In this document: one piece after another, positions 35,476 to 44,013 of the stretch
How positions within the stretch are numbered: position 1 is the stretch's first letter
How the letters are laid out: the number at the start of each line of letters is the position of its first letter
Source: Mycobacterium cookii
Lineage (GTDB): Bacteria > Actinomycetota > Actinomycetes > Mycobacteriales > Mycobacteriaceae
Assembly (NCBI RefSeq): GCF_010727945.1
Contig: NZ_AP022569.1
Span: forward strand, 2,294,001-2,358,000
Direction: 5' to 3'
DNA length: 64,000 nucleotides
The notes under the pieces: generated by a model
Database searches by the model: none
What the model was told of the DNA's origin: nothing
The model's input: only the letters and a program-made list of their open reading frames with translations
Made by a program: the position numbers and the translations under genes

Positions 35476-36156
35476 CTAGTTGACCGAGTAATCGGTCCCC
35501 GAATCCAACACGGCCTTCTCAACCGTGAAGGCTTCGGCGTAACGGGCACGGCACTGCACCCCGCGGACTCGCATCAAGCCCAGGAACGCCTCATCGTCAA
35601 ACCATCGGCGGCCGGCTTGGGACGGATAGCACTGCGCGATCAGGCTTGCCTTCTCGTGGGCGGTCTCACTCGGAACCGGCAAGTAGAGCGAAGGATTGAG
35701 CAAGTCGGAGTCGGATCGCAGGATCTCGTAGCCGAGAACCAGATGCTTGCGGAACTCGGCGGGAATCAGCTCAGCCAGCAATCGATGGTCTTCGTACTGA
35801 TCGCTGCCATGTGGACCGAACACGATGTCCGGTTCGCAGTCGCGGCGAAACTCCGCCAGCACGGCCCTGACCCGCCTCCACTGGTCCCGCAGCCCGCCGC
35901 CGGGCAGGTCGGCGACCGTCAATCGGATATCCGCCGAGGGACACAGCACTGCGAACGCGTTCTTCTCCTCGATCTCATGCTCGGTACCGCCGCCGGTCAG
36001 AACCAACGCGTGTACAACAAGATCCGGTTTGTCGCAGGCGATTTCGACCAGTGTCGCTCCGAGGCCGACCGCGATGTCGCCACAGCCCACCCCGATCACG
36101 GCCACCGAATCAAGGCTGACCGGTGTCAGCGCCATCATGTTGGCCGTCCCATCCAC
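35476..36156 (-). CDS. PIG-L/LmbE-like protein with altered metal motif
   Basis: A 226-residue protein of the PIG-L N-acetylglucosaminyl deacetylase fold. The second motif is intact (FGPHGSDQYEDHRLL), and the C-terminal RARYAEAFTVEKAVL is typical. The first motif, usually PHPDDE, reads VGCGDI, so the zinc His and first Asp are replaced by Gly. Activity may be lost or changed. GTG 36156 has GAAGGAGGT six bases upstream; the longer frame from 36282 would start inside CATAC site 4. First gene of the unit running through RmlC-like, PPE, methyltransferase and GT4. Confidence 0.8.
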   Translation of the reverse strand: MDGTANMMALTPVSLDSVAVIGVGCGDIAVGLGATLVEIACDKPDLVVHALVLTGGGTEHEIEEKNAFAVLCPSADIRLTVADLPGGGLRDQWRRVRAVLAEFRRDCEPDIVFGPHGSDQYEDHRLLAELIPAEFRKHLVLGYEILRSDSDLLNPSLYLPVPSETAHEKASLIAQCYPSQAGRRWFDDEAFLGLMRVRGVQCRARYAEAFTVEKAVLDSGTDYSVN

Positions 36157-36275
36157 CGATCGACCTCCTTCATATCCGCTCGCCGCCGAACGAAATGGGG
36201 CGCAGGCCCACTGCCGCGGCGCCCACATCAGCACCGGAACCTGCCAAACCGTGACTACCCATTGTCGGAATGATA

Positions 36276-36290
36276 CATACATTTTGGATG
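36276..36290 (-). promoter_or_regulatory. CATAC-type element, site 4
   Basis: CATAC-ATTTT-GGATG on the + strand (preceded by GATA), 120 bp upstream of the PIG-L-like start at 36156. Confidence 0.6.
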
Positions 36291-36516
36291 ACTACCATGT
36301 GAAAGATTAACCACTGGTATCTCCGCACGTAGTTCGTCGCGGTGCGGTCGGAATTGGTCGTGGGAACCTCGAGCGCCACGTGGGCCGGCCGGGCTCCGGT
36401 GGCAGCCGGCTTCGGGGCGGTCGACGGCCCAGTAAATGCCCAGCTAGACCCCCGAATCGCGGCATGCGAAGGTCCGAGACGGGGACGGCGGTCGCCACCG
36501 ACAACTGCCGCTTTTC

Positions 36517-36531
36517 CATACTTTTTGTATC
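36517..36531. promoter_or_regulatory. CATAC dyad, site 5
   Basis: CATAC-TTTTT-GTATC, nearly perfect. It lies 178 bp upstream of the first TetR gene and 361 bp upstream of the PIG-L-like gene, a position suited to autoregulation of the TetR gene. Confidence 0.62.
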
Positions 36532-36708
36532 ATGTATAGTCCTGAACAGACCGCAAGTCCTGCAGGGTTTGCGGTAGGCGAATCGAAGCAGGGGTGGCCG
36601 TAATGCCGCGTCGATCGCCAACTGTGGATAGCTTTTCGATAAACTCGTCAGACGACGCCTCGAGACCTAGGGGCCCGTTGTCAAACCCTCGCGGCGGAGC
36701 AGTACTAG

Positions 36709-37395
36709 GTGGCCCAGACTATGACCGAGACGACCGACAGCAGAGCGGATTCAACCCGTCTGCAGATCCTGCGTGCTGCCGCACGCCAGTTCGCTCGGCT
36801 GCCCTATCACCAGGTCGGCCTCGACGACGTTCTCGCCGAGGCCGAACTGACCAAGGGCGCGATGTACTTTCACTTCCGCTCGAAGCATGCGCTGGCGCTG
36901 GCGATCATCGACGACCAGATCACCCGGTCCAACCAATCGATCACCGAGCTGTTGGCCCGCAGGTTCTCCGGCCTGGAGACACTGATCGACTACTCCTATC
37001 AGCTGGCCGCGCGAGACATCAGCGAGGTCATCTCCCGCGCGGCCCTGCATCTCGTCGAGTCCATCGGTCGGATCGACGGGCTGCAGGCGAAGCTGCACAA
37101 GGAATGGATCGACAACCTCACGGTCGCCATCCAGCGCGGCATGAGCGAGGGCGACGTCGTGGAAGACTGCGACCCGCAGGCGGTAGGACAACTGCTGGCG
37201 TCGGCCTACATGGGCTTGCGCCAGACCAGCAATCTCGACGAACCGGAACTCTTTCTCCGCGACTTCGAGAAGCTCTGGGTCCTGGCGCTGCCCGGCTTCG
37301 TGCGACCGGAGCGGCTCGATTATTTCCGGCAGTTCATCAACCGACGCACAACGATCGCGATCGCCAGCACGTCCGCGTTGGCGGGTTCAAGCTGA
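36709..37395 (+). CDS. TetR-family regulator, gamma-butyrolactone-receptor-like
   Basis: A 228-residue TetR protein with the HTH in residues 14-60 (LQILRAAARQFARL... TKGAMYFHFRSKHALALAIIDDQ). The YFHFxSKxALAxAII pattern and the length are like the receptors that bind gamma-butyrolactones in Streptomyces. The ligand-binding part includes RAALHLVESIG. GTG 36709 has GGCGGAG upstream; ATG 36721 is an alternative. A second regulator of the same kind follows after 138 bp. The nearby CATAC dyads are candidate operators. Confidence 0.85.
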   Translation: MAQTMTETTDSRADSTRLQILRAAARQFARLPYHQVGLDDVLAEAELTKGAMYFHFRSKHALALAIIDDQITRSNQSITELLARRFSGLETLIDYSYQLAARDISEVISRAALHLVESIGRIDGLQAKLHKEWIDNLTVAIQRGMSEGDVVEDCDPQAVGQLLASAYMGLRQTSNLDEPELFLRDFEKLWVLALPGFVRPERLDYFRQFINRRTTIAIASTSALAGSS

Positions 37396-37533
37396 TCACG
37401 ACGTTCATCGCCGGGCCGGTAACCACGTCGGGCCGAGCTGTCGCCCTGTTAGGATTTGCCGCCGAGTCAGCAATCGTGCGCTCAGGGGGGGTCTGGAGCA
37501 TCAGCACACAACCCGACCTCCGGAGGTAAGGCG

Positions 37534-38193
37534 ATGGCCCGCCAGGTTCGATCGGAAGCCACGCGGCGAAAGATCCTCGACGCCGCGGTCGAGGTGTTCA
37601 CCGAGGTGGGGTTCGCGGCCGCCGATCGCGGCGCGATCATCGAACGCACCGGGATGACCAAGGGCGCCTTCTACCACCACTTCGATTCGATGGAAGCCCT
37701 CGCATCGGCCATCATCGACGAGGGCGCCGCTCTGGTGGTCACCGAGCTCGGCGCGATGTCGGACTCGTTTTCACCGGCGCTGGAGAACATCCTGCACAGC
37801 ACCTTTATCACCGCAGACCTGTTCGCCTCCAACAAGGTTGTGCGCATCGCCGAGCAGTTGACGCTTGCATTCGGCAAATTCAACGACACCGCGATCGCGG
37901 CCTACCGACACTGGATCGACGCGATGACGGTCGAGGCCACCCGGGCGATCGCCGAGGGTGACATCCGCGCCGAGCTTGACCCGCACATGGTCAGCGAATC
38001 GATCATCAGCGCGACGTTCGGTGCCCGGGTCTTGGGCCAGACGACCTCCGATGACCGCGATCTCGTCCGGCGGTTGACCCAGATGTGGGAGCTACTGTTC
38101 CCCGCGATCGTCACCGAGACGTCGCTCGGCTATTACCGCGAATTTCTGGCTCGCGAATCTCTGCGTCACGTCGAACTCGACGGTTCGCACTGA
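37534..38193 (+). CDS. TetR-family regulator, gamma-butyrolactone-receptor-like, second copy
   Basis: A 219-residue TetR protein: RRKILDAAVEVFTEVGFAAADRGAI and TKGAFYHHFDSMEALASAIIDEG form the HTH. It shares layout and several blocks (EGDI/V in the middle, RDFEKLW or RRLTQMWELL plus a late YYREFL/YFRQFI) with the gene just upstream, so the two are probably an old tandem duplication. ATG 37534 has CCGGAGGTAAGGCG upstream, a very good site. It converges on the PAS gene with a 12-bp gap. Confidence 0.86.
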   Translation: MARQVRSEATRRKILDAAVEVFTEVGFAAADRGAIIERTGMTKGAFYHHFDSMEALASAIIDEGAALVVTELGAMSDSFSPALENILHSTFITADLFASNKVVRIAEQLTLAFGKFNDTAIAAYRHWIDAMTVEATRAIAEGDIRAELDPHMVSESIISATFGARVLGQTTSDDRDLVRRLTQMWELLFPAIVTETSLGYYREFLARESLRHVELDGSH

Positions 38194-38205
38194 CGCGGCG
38201 CTGTT

Positions 38206-38625
38206 TCAGCGCTCATTGACCCACAGATGCTCGGTGAGATCCTGGAACGTCGCGAGCGCGATCTTGTCGTCGGCGCGCCGCAGGGCGGATTTGCTCATCA
38301 ACGCGCGCACTGTCGAGCCTTCTTTGTGCGCCAGGTCAACGACCATGTTCGCCAGGCCGTCCACGATCGCGAGCACCGAATCGGTTTCCAGTGCGCCGTA
38401 GAAGATGTCGTGGAATTTCAATGCGACGACCTCATCCGCGTCACGACCGACCATCTCGGCGAAAGCCGTGTTGGCGAACACGATGGTGCCGTCCTGCAAG
38501 ACCGCGAGGGTGGGGACGGGGAGCCGTTCGAGGACCACGAGAGCCGGCAACTGCTGTAGCGCTTCGATGGGCGGTCGTCTCGCCTGCGCAGTTCGTCGTC
38601 GGTCCACCGCCTGATTATGGTCCAT
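38206..38625 (-). CDS. Single-domain PAS protein
   Basis: A 139-residue cytoplasmic protein consisting mainly of one PAS fold (about residues 32-135): LERLPVPTLAVLQDGTIVFAN, FAEMVGRDADEVVALKFHDIF and IALATFQDLTEHLW. It has no output domain, so it may sense through a partner. ATG 38625 fits a compact protein; the frame remains open further upstream without family sequence. Confidence 0.75.
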   Translation of the reverse strand: MDHNQAVDRRRTAQARRPPIEALQQLPALVVLERLPVPTLAVLQDGTIVFANTAFAEMVGRDADEVVALKFHDIFYGALETDSVLAIVDGLANMVVDLAHKEGSTVRALMSKSALRRADDKIALATFQDLTEHLWVNER

Positions 38626-38786
38626 CAGGGCGCCAAACGCCGAACAGATGCTGAGAACATCCTCGTGACTGTCAAAGCTCGGGGTGGTGCACGCCTTTTG
38701 CCCCGGCCGTGCGGATAATGACACGCTGAACGCATGGCGGCACACCGAGATGCCCGGCAACGGGCGGCCCGCAGCGAGGAGGTTCG

Positions 38787-40256
38787 ATGACGACGCATGG
38801 CGAAGCGGCGGTCCTCGTCCTGGCTGCCGGAGCCGGCACCCGGATGCGCTCGGACACCCCGAAGGTGCTGCACACCCTGGCCGGGCGCAGCATGCTGGCA
38901 CATTCGCTGCACGCGATCGCCAAGATGGCGCCGCAGCACCTGGTCGTGGTGCTGGGCCGCGACCACCGACCGATCGAAGAAGCCGTCGGCGAGTTGGCCC
39001 ACACGCTGGGACGACCGATCGACGTGGCGACCCAGGACCAGCAGCTGGGGACTGGCCACGCGGTGCTGTGCGGCTTGCCGGCCCTGCCCGACGACTTCGG
39101 CGGCGTGGTCGTGGTGACGTCAGGCGACATCCCGCTGCTCGACGCCGACACCCTGGCTGACCTGGTCGCCACGCACAGCGTCCGTGGCGCTGCGGCGACC
39201 GTGCTGACCACGACGCTGGACGATCCGACCGGGTACGGGCGCATCCTGCGCACCCAGGACCACGAAGTGATCGCGATCGTCGAGCAGGCGGACGCCACGC
39301 CGTCGCAGCGGGAGATCCGCGAGGTCAACGCCGGCGTCTACGCGTTCGACATCGCCGCGCTGCGATCGGCGCTGACCCGGTTGTCCGCCGACAACGCCCA
39401 GCGGGAGCTGTACCTCACCGACGTCATCGCGATCGTCCGGCAGGACGGGCGGGCGGTGCAGGCCCGGCACGTCGACGACAGCTCGCTGGTGGCCGGCGTC
39501 AACAACCGCGTGCAGCTGTCCGACCTCGCCGCCGAACTCAACCGCCGGATCGTCTCCGGCCATCAGCTGGCGGGCGTGACCGTCGTCGACCCGGCGACCA
39601 CCTGGATCGACATCGACGTGACCATCGGCCGCGACACTGTCATCCACCCGGGAACGCAGCTGCTCGGCGGCACCCGGATCGGCGGTCGCTGCAGTATCGG
39701 CCCGGACAGCACGCTGACCGACGTCTCTGTCGGCGACGCCGCCTCGGTGATCCGGACCCACGGCACGGGCGCGTCGATCGGTGACGGCGCCGTCGTCGGG
39801 CCGTTCACCTACCTGCGGCCCGGGACCGCGCTGGGCGCCGAGGGCAAGCTGGGCGCCTTCGTCGAGACCAAGAACGCCACCATCGGCACCGGGACCAAGG
39901 TGCCGCACCTGACCTATGTCGGCGACGCTGACATCGGCGAGCACAGCAACATCGGTGCATCCAGCGTCTTCGTCAACTACGACGGCACCTCCAAGCAACG
40001 CACCACGGTCGGTTCGCATGTGCGCACCGGCTCGGACACCATGTTCGTCGCCCCGGTCACCGTCGGCGACGGCGCCTACACCGGGGCGGGCACCGTGGTC
40101 CGCGAAGACGTCCCGCCCGGGGCGCTGGCGGTGTCCGGCGGCCCGCAGCGCAACATCGAGGGCTGGGTGGACCGCAAACGCCCCGGCAGCGCGGCCGCGG
40201 AGGCTGCTCAGAAGGCGCGGGCGTTCGACACCGAGCCGCCCGACGAGCCGTCATGA
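38787..40256 (+). CDS. glmU: Bifunctional GlmU: GlcNAc-1-P uridyltransferase / GlcN-1-P acetyltransferase
   Basis: A 489-residue enzyme that makes UDP-GlcNAc for peptidoglycan. The N-terminal pyrophosphorylase domain has [19 protein letters not shown]; the C-terminal left-handed beta-helix (from about residue 265) has hexapeptide repeats and the active-site blocks YLRPGT, FVNYDG and [18 protein letters not shown] 38787 has GCGAGGAGG upstream. Equivalent to Rv1018c of M. tuberculosis. First gene of a + strand series with prs. Confidence 0.97.
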   Translation: MTTHGEAAVLVLAAGAGTRMRSDTPKVLHTLAGRSMLAHSLHAIAKMAPQHLVVVLGRDHRPIEEAVGELAHTLGRPIDVATQDQQLGTGHAVLCGLPALPDDFGGVVVVTSGDIPLLDADTLADLVATHSVRGAAATVLTTTLDDPTGYGRILRTQDHEVIAIVEQADATPSQREIREVNAGVYAFDIAALRSALTRLSADNAQRELYLTDVIAIVRQDGRAVQARHVDDSSLVAGVNNRVQLSDLAAELNRRIVSGHQLAGVTVVDPATTWIDIDVTIGRDTVIHPGTQLLGGTRIGGRCSIGPDSTLTDVSVGDAASVIRTHGTGASIGDGAVVGPFTYLRPGTALGAEGKLGAFVETKNATIGTGTKVPHLTYVGDADIGEHSNIGASSVFVNYDGTSKQRTTVGSHVRTGSDTMFVAPVTVGDGAYTGAGTVVREDVPPGALAVSGGPQRNIEGWVDRKRPGSAAAEAAQKARAFDTEPPDEPS

Positions 40257-40354
40257 GGTCAACGCGGCAGCGCGGCGGCGTTTCGCTACCTAGTATTCGT
40301 ACTGCGTATTTTCGTAAAGCTAGCCACCCCGATCCGAACCAGTGAGGGCAGCCC

Positions 40355-41335
40355 GTGAGCTACGACTGGACTGACAACCGCAAGAACCTGATGCTCTTCA
40401 CGGGTCGCGCGCACCCTGAATTGGCCGAACAGGTGGCCAAAGAGCTCGACGTGCACGTCACCGCGCAGACCGCACGGGACTTCGCCAACGGTGAGATCTT
40501 CGTGCGCTTCCAGGAATCGGTCCGCGGGTGCGACGCCTTCGTCCTGCAATCGCACCCGGCGCCGGTCAACCAATGGCTGATGGAACAGCTGATCATGATC
40601 GACGCGCTCAAGCGCGGAAGCGCCAAGCGAATCACCGCGGTCGTGCCGTTCTATCCGTATGCCCGTCAGGACAAGAAGCACCGCGGGCGCGAGCCGATCT
40701 CGGCACGCCTGGTCGCCGACCTGTTCAAGACCGCGGGGGCGGACCGGATCGTCACCGTCGACCTGCACACCGATCAGATTCAGGGCTTCTTCGACGGGCC
40801 CGTCGACCACATGCGCGCGCAGAACCTGCTGACCGGCTACATCAAGGACAACTACGACGGCAGCGACATGGTCGTCGTCTCCCCCGACTCCGGCCGGGTG
40901 CGAATCGCCGAGAAGTGGGCCGACGCGCTGGGCGGCGTCCCGCTTGCGTTCATCCACAAGACCCGCGACCCCAAGGTGCCCAACCAGGTGGTGTCCAACC
41001 GGGTGGTCGGTGAGGTGCAAGGGCGTACCTGCGTCTTGATCGACGACATGATCGACACCGGTGGCACCATCGCCGGCGCGGTCAAGTTGCTGCGCAAAGA
41101 CGGCGCGAAAGACGTCGTCATCGCGGCCACCCACGGCGTGCTGTCCGACCCGGCGTCGGAGCGGCTGGCCGAAAGCGGCGCCAAGGAAGTGATCGTCACC
41201 AATACGCTGCCGATCGGCGAGGAGAAGCGCTTCCCGCAGCTCACCGTGTTGTCGATCGCACCCCTGCTCGCGACCACCATCCGCGCAGTGTTCGAAAATG
41301 GTTCGGTCACAGGGCTGTTCGACGGTGACGCGTAG
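40355..41335 (+). CDS. prs: Ribose-phosphate pyrophosphokinase
   Basis: A 326-residue PRPP synthase, forming PRPP from ribose-5-phosphate and ATP; PRPP also feeds decaprenyl-phosphoryl-arabinose synthesis in mycobacteria. Motifs: FVRFQESVRGCD, FYPYARQDKKHRGREP, VTVDLHTDQIQGFF, and the PRPP loop VLIDDMIDTGGTIAGA. GTG 40355 follows GAGGGCAG. The stop codon abuts the next ATG directly. Confidence 0.97.
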   Translation: MSYDWTDNRKNLMLFTGRAHPELAEQVAKELDVHVTAQTARDFANGEIFVRFQESVRGCDAFVLQSHPAPVNQWLMEQLIMIDALKRGSAKRITAVVPFYPYARQDKKHRGREPISARLVADLFKTAGADRIVTVDLHTDQIQGFFDGPVDHMRAQNLLTGYIKDNYDGSDMVVVSPDSGRVRIAEKWADALGGVPLAFIHKTRDPKVPNQVVSNRVVGEVQGRTCVLIDDMIDTGGTIAGAVKLLRKDGAKDVVIAATHGVLSDPASERLAESGAKEVIVTNTLPIGEEKRFPQLTVLSIAPLLATTIRAVFENGSVTGLFDGDA

Positions 41336-41680
41336 ATGGCTTCGGCGGTCATCTACCACAACCCCAAGTGCTCGACGTCGCGCAAAACCCTAGAGCTGCT
41401 GCACGCCTTCGGGATTGAGCCCGACGTGGTGCAATACCTGAAGACTCCGCCGTCCCGCGATGAACTGCTCGGGATGATTCGCGCGGCCGGGATCGACGTG
41501 CGGGCCGCCGTCCGTAAGCGCGAGGCGCTGTACGCCGAACTCAACCTGGCCGACGCAACCGACGACCAACTGCTCGACGCCATGGCCGAACACCCCATCC
41601 TGATCGAGCGCCCGTTTGTCGTCACACCGAAAGGCACCCGGCTGGCTCGTCCGGTCGACACGGTCCGCGAGATCCTGTGA
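41336..41680 (+). CDS. ArsC-family (Spx/arsenate reductase-like) protein
   Basis: A 114-residue thioredoxin-fold protein with the active-site Cys in YHNPKCSTSRKTLELL and the late conserved block ILIERPFVVTPKGTRLARP. Family members reduce arsenate with glutathione/glutaredoxin, but mycobacteria use mycothiol, so the actual role is uncertain. ATG immediately follows the prs stop; its own TGA overlaps the GTG of lpqT (GTGA), implying tight coupling. Confidence 0.88.
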   Translation: MASAVIYHNPKCSTSRKTLELLHAFGIEPDVVQYLKTPPSRDELLGMIRAAGIDVRAAVRKREALYAELNLADATDDQLLDAMAEHPILIERPFVVTPKGTRLARPVDTVREIL

Positions 41681-42327
41681 GACGGCCGGTGCGACTCGCT
41701 GTCGTGGCGGCAGCCCTGACCGTGGCAGCGGTGGGCTGCGGGCCCAAAAACCCTGACTACCAGTCGATTTGGTCGACCACCCCGACGACGACAACCACTG
41801 TGCCGAGCGAGAAGCCGGTGCCGTTCTCGCAGTACCTGGAAAGCAACGGGGTCTCCGGTGAGCCGGTGGCACCCGACAAGGTGACCGACCTGACCATCTC
41901 GATGCCTATACCGCCGGGCTGGCAGAAGGTCGACAAGCCGAACATCCCGCCCACCACCGAGTTGATCGCCAAGGGCGACGGCTTTCCCAACGCCATGCTG
42001 ATCGTGTTCAAACTCGGTGGCGACTTCAACGCCGCCGAGCTGGTCAAGCACGGCAACGACGATGCCCGTCTGGCGCAGAACTTCAAACAGCTCGAGTCGT
42101 CGAACGCCGACTTCCACGGCTTCCCCTCGTCGATGATCGAGGGCAGCTACAACCTCGGCGACCAACGGCTGCACACCATCAACCGGATCGTGATCGCCCA
42201 CGGGTCCGGCGCCGACCCGGAGCACTACCTCATTCAGCTCGCGGTCACCAGCGTGGCCGACCAGGCCGTCGCCGACGCGGTCGACGTCGAGGCGATCATC
42301 CACGGATTCACCGTCGCGGCGAAGTAG
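41677..42327 (+). CDS. lpqT: Lipoprotein LpqT
   Basis: A 216-residue LpqN/LpqT-family lipoprotein with signal peptide and lipobox (LTVAAVGC, Cys20). The mature region contains ISMPIPPGWQKVDKPNIP, ELIAKGDGFPNAMLIVFKL and a C-terminal VEAIIHGFTVA. Position between prs and rplY matches Rv1016c. Function unknown; family members are linked to the cell envelope. GTG 41677 is coupled to the upstream stop. Confidence 0.93.
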   Translation: MRRPVRLAVVAAALTVAAVGCGPKNPDYQSIWSTTPTTTTTVPSEKPVPFSQYLESNGVSGEPVAPDKVTDLTISMPIPPGWQKVDKPNIPPTTELIAKGDGFPNAMLIVFKLGGDFNAAELVKHGNDDARLAQNFKQLESSNADFHGFPSSMIEGSYNLGDQRLHTINRIVIAHGSGADPEHYLIQLAVTSVADQAVADAVDVEAIIHGFTVAAK

Positions 42328-42354
42328 GCCGCGCCGTCGCATTACTGTGTGTGC

Positions 42355-43218
42355 ATGTCATGGACCGCCGCAGACCTGCCCTCGTTCGCCGGACGCACTG
42401 TCGTCGTCACCGGCGCCAACAGCGGCCTGGGTGAGGTGACGGCCCGCGAGCTCGCCCGGGTCGGCGCGACAGTGATCCTGGCCGTGCGCGACACCGGCAA
42501 GGGCAAAGCCGCGGCCAAGCGGATGAAAGGCAAGACCGAGGTGCGCCCGCTCGACCTGCAGAGCCTGGCCTCGGTGCGCAAGTTCGCCGACGGGGTCGAC
42601 GCCGTCGACATCCTGGTGAACAACGCCGGCATCATGGCCGTGCCGCACGCGGTCACCGCGGACGGTTTCGAAAGCCAGATCGGCACCAACCACCTCGGCC
42701 ACTTCGCGCTGACCAACCTGCTGCTGCCGAAGATCACCGACCGGGTGGTGACGGTGTCGTCGCTCATGCACTGGATGGGCTACATCAGCCTGAACGACTT
42801 GAACTGGACCTCGCGGCCCTACTCGGCGTGGGTGGCCTACGGCCAGTCCAAACTCGCCAACCTGCTGTTCACCAGCGAACTGCAACGCCGGTTGCAGGCG
42901 GCGGGCTCGACGCTGCGGGCGGTCGCCGCCCACCCCGGCTACTCGCACACCAACCTGCAGGGGAAATCCGGTCGCACACTCAGCGATGCGCTGATGTCCT
43001 TCGGCAACCGGTTGGCCACCGACGCCGACTTCGGCGCCCGCCAGACGCTGTACGCCGTCGCCCGGGACGTGCCGGGCGACAGTTTCATCGGCCCGGCGTT
43101 CGGCATGGGCGGCCGCAGCAAGCCGGTGGGGCGCAGCCCCCTGGCCAAACGGGCTGGTAGCGCCCACGCGCTGTGGGATTTGTCCGAGCGGCTGACGGAT
43201 ACCAAATTTCCGCTCTGA
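42355..43218 (+). CDS. Short-chain dehydrogenase/reductase
   Basis: A 287-residue classical SDR: TVVVTGANSGLGEVTARELA (NAD(P) site), NNAGIM, and the catalytic YGQSKLANLLF. It resembles the retinol-dehydrogenase-like group; substrate unknown. It is not present between lpqT and rplY in M. tuberculosis as I recall. ATG 42355 chosen; a GTG two codons earlier is possible, and neither has a clear ribosome site. Confidence 0.88.
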   Translation: MSWTAADLPSFAGRTVVVTGANSGLGEVTARELARVGATVILAVRDTGKGKAAAKRMKGKTEVRPLDLQSLASVRKFADGVDAVDILVNNAGIMAVPHAVTADGFESQIGTNHLGHFALTNLLLPKITDRVVTVSSLMHWMGYISLNDLNWTSRPYSAWVAYGQSKLANLLFTSELQRRLQAAGSTLRAVAAHPGYSHTNLQGKSGRTLSDALMSFGNRLATDADFGARQTLYAVARDVPGDSFIGPAFGMGGRSKPVGRSPLAKRAGSAHALWDLSERLTDTKFPL

Positions 43219-43256
43219 GCCGATGATGCGCTAACCTGGCCGGGCGTCACGGCGAG

Positions 43257-43276
43257 GGCGGCTGATACGAGCCGCC
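43257..43276 (+). terminator. Hairpin between SDR gene and rplY
   Basis: GGCGGCT (43257-43263) pairs with AGCCGCC (43270-43276) around GATACG, 39 bp after the SDR stop and in the rplY leader. It may be a terminator without a T-tract or a leader structure. Confidence 0.35.
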
Positions 43277-43347
43277 GTTATCGACGGGAAACGACTCAAT
43301 CGTCGCGATCCTGGCCGTGCCAGAACACCTGACCCAGGAGCGACATC

Positions 43348-44010
43348 ATGGCCCGATCTGCAAACAAGCTCACCGCGCTGGTGCGGACCCAAACCGGCAA
43401 AGGCGCATCCCGCCGGGCACGGCGCGAAGGCAAGATTCCGGCCGTCCTCTACGGTCACGGCGCCGACCCGCAGCACCTCGAGTTGCCCGGCCATGACTTC
43501 GCCGCGGTGCTGCGGCATTCCGGCACCAACGCCGTGCTCACCCTCGACATCGACGGCACCGAGCAGTTCGCGTTGACCAAGGCGCTCGCCATCCACCCGA
43601 TCCGCCGCACCATCACCCACGCCGACCTGCTGGTCGTCCGTCGTGGCGAGAAGGTGACGGTCGAGGTCAACGTCGAGGTCGTCGGGGACGCGGCGTCCGG
43701 CACCCTGGTCACCCAGGAGACCAACACCATCGAGATCGAAGCCGACGCCATGGCGATCCCGCAGTCGTTGACCGTCTCGGTCGAGGGCGCCGAGCCCGGC
43801 ACCCAGTTCACCGCCGGACAGATCACCCTGCCTTCGGGCGTCAGCCTGATCGCCGACCCGGAGTTGCTGGTCGTCAACGTGGTGAACGCCCCGACCGCCG
43901 AGGAGCTGGAGAGCGAAGGCGCCGGCGAGGTGAGCGAAGGCGCGGAGCCGGCGGAGCATCCCGCCGAGGGCGAGGACGAGTCGGCCGAAGCCGAGTCCGA
44001 ATCCGACTAG
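43348..44010 (+). CDS. rplY: 50S ribosomal protein L25 (Ctc form)
   Basis: A 220-residue L25/Ctc protein: N-terminal 5S rRNA-binding domain ([21 protein letters not shown]), then a TL5-like domain and a Glu/Ala-rich acidic tail typical of actinobacteria. ATG 43348 has CAGGAGCG upstream. Followed by pth after 3 bp, the same arrangement as Rv1015c-Rv1014c. Confidence 0.96.
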   Translation: MARSANKLTALVRTQTGKGASRRARREGKIPAVLYGHGADPQHLELPGHDFAAVLRHSGTNAVLTLDIDGTEQFALTKALAIHPIRRTITHADLLVVRRGEKVTVEVNVEVVGDAASGTLVTQETNTIEIEADAMAIPQSLTVSVEGAEPGTQFTAGQITLPSGVSLIADPELLVVNVVNAPTAEELESEGAGEVSEGAEPAEHPAEGEDESAEAESESD

Positions 44011-44013
44011 CCC

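Larger units (their letters stand above)
36157..36708. other. 550-bp intergenic region with two CATAC elements
   Basis: Divergent control region between the PIG-L-like unit and the first TetR gene. It holds CATAC sites 4 (36276-36290) and 5 (36517-36531). Short frames here have no coding character I trust. The segment 36515-36572 is a diverged copy of 34694-34750. Confidence 0.65.

Noticed and set aside
152..36156. A classical lipooligosaccharide or glycopeptidolipid locus
   Set aside because: No Pks5, PapA, FadD, Mps or MmpL genes are seen; only the sugar part is comparable.
36307..36621. A - strand frame across CATAC site 5
   Set aside because: Arg/Pro-rich, no ribosome site and no family; better read as control region.
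36709..38193. Assigning one TetR gene as the orthologue of Rv1019
   Set aside because: Orientation relative to glmU differs from M. tuberculosis and the sequences look like receptor-type regulators; not supported by sight alone.
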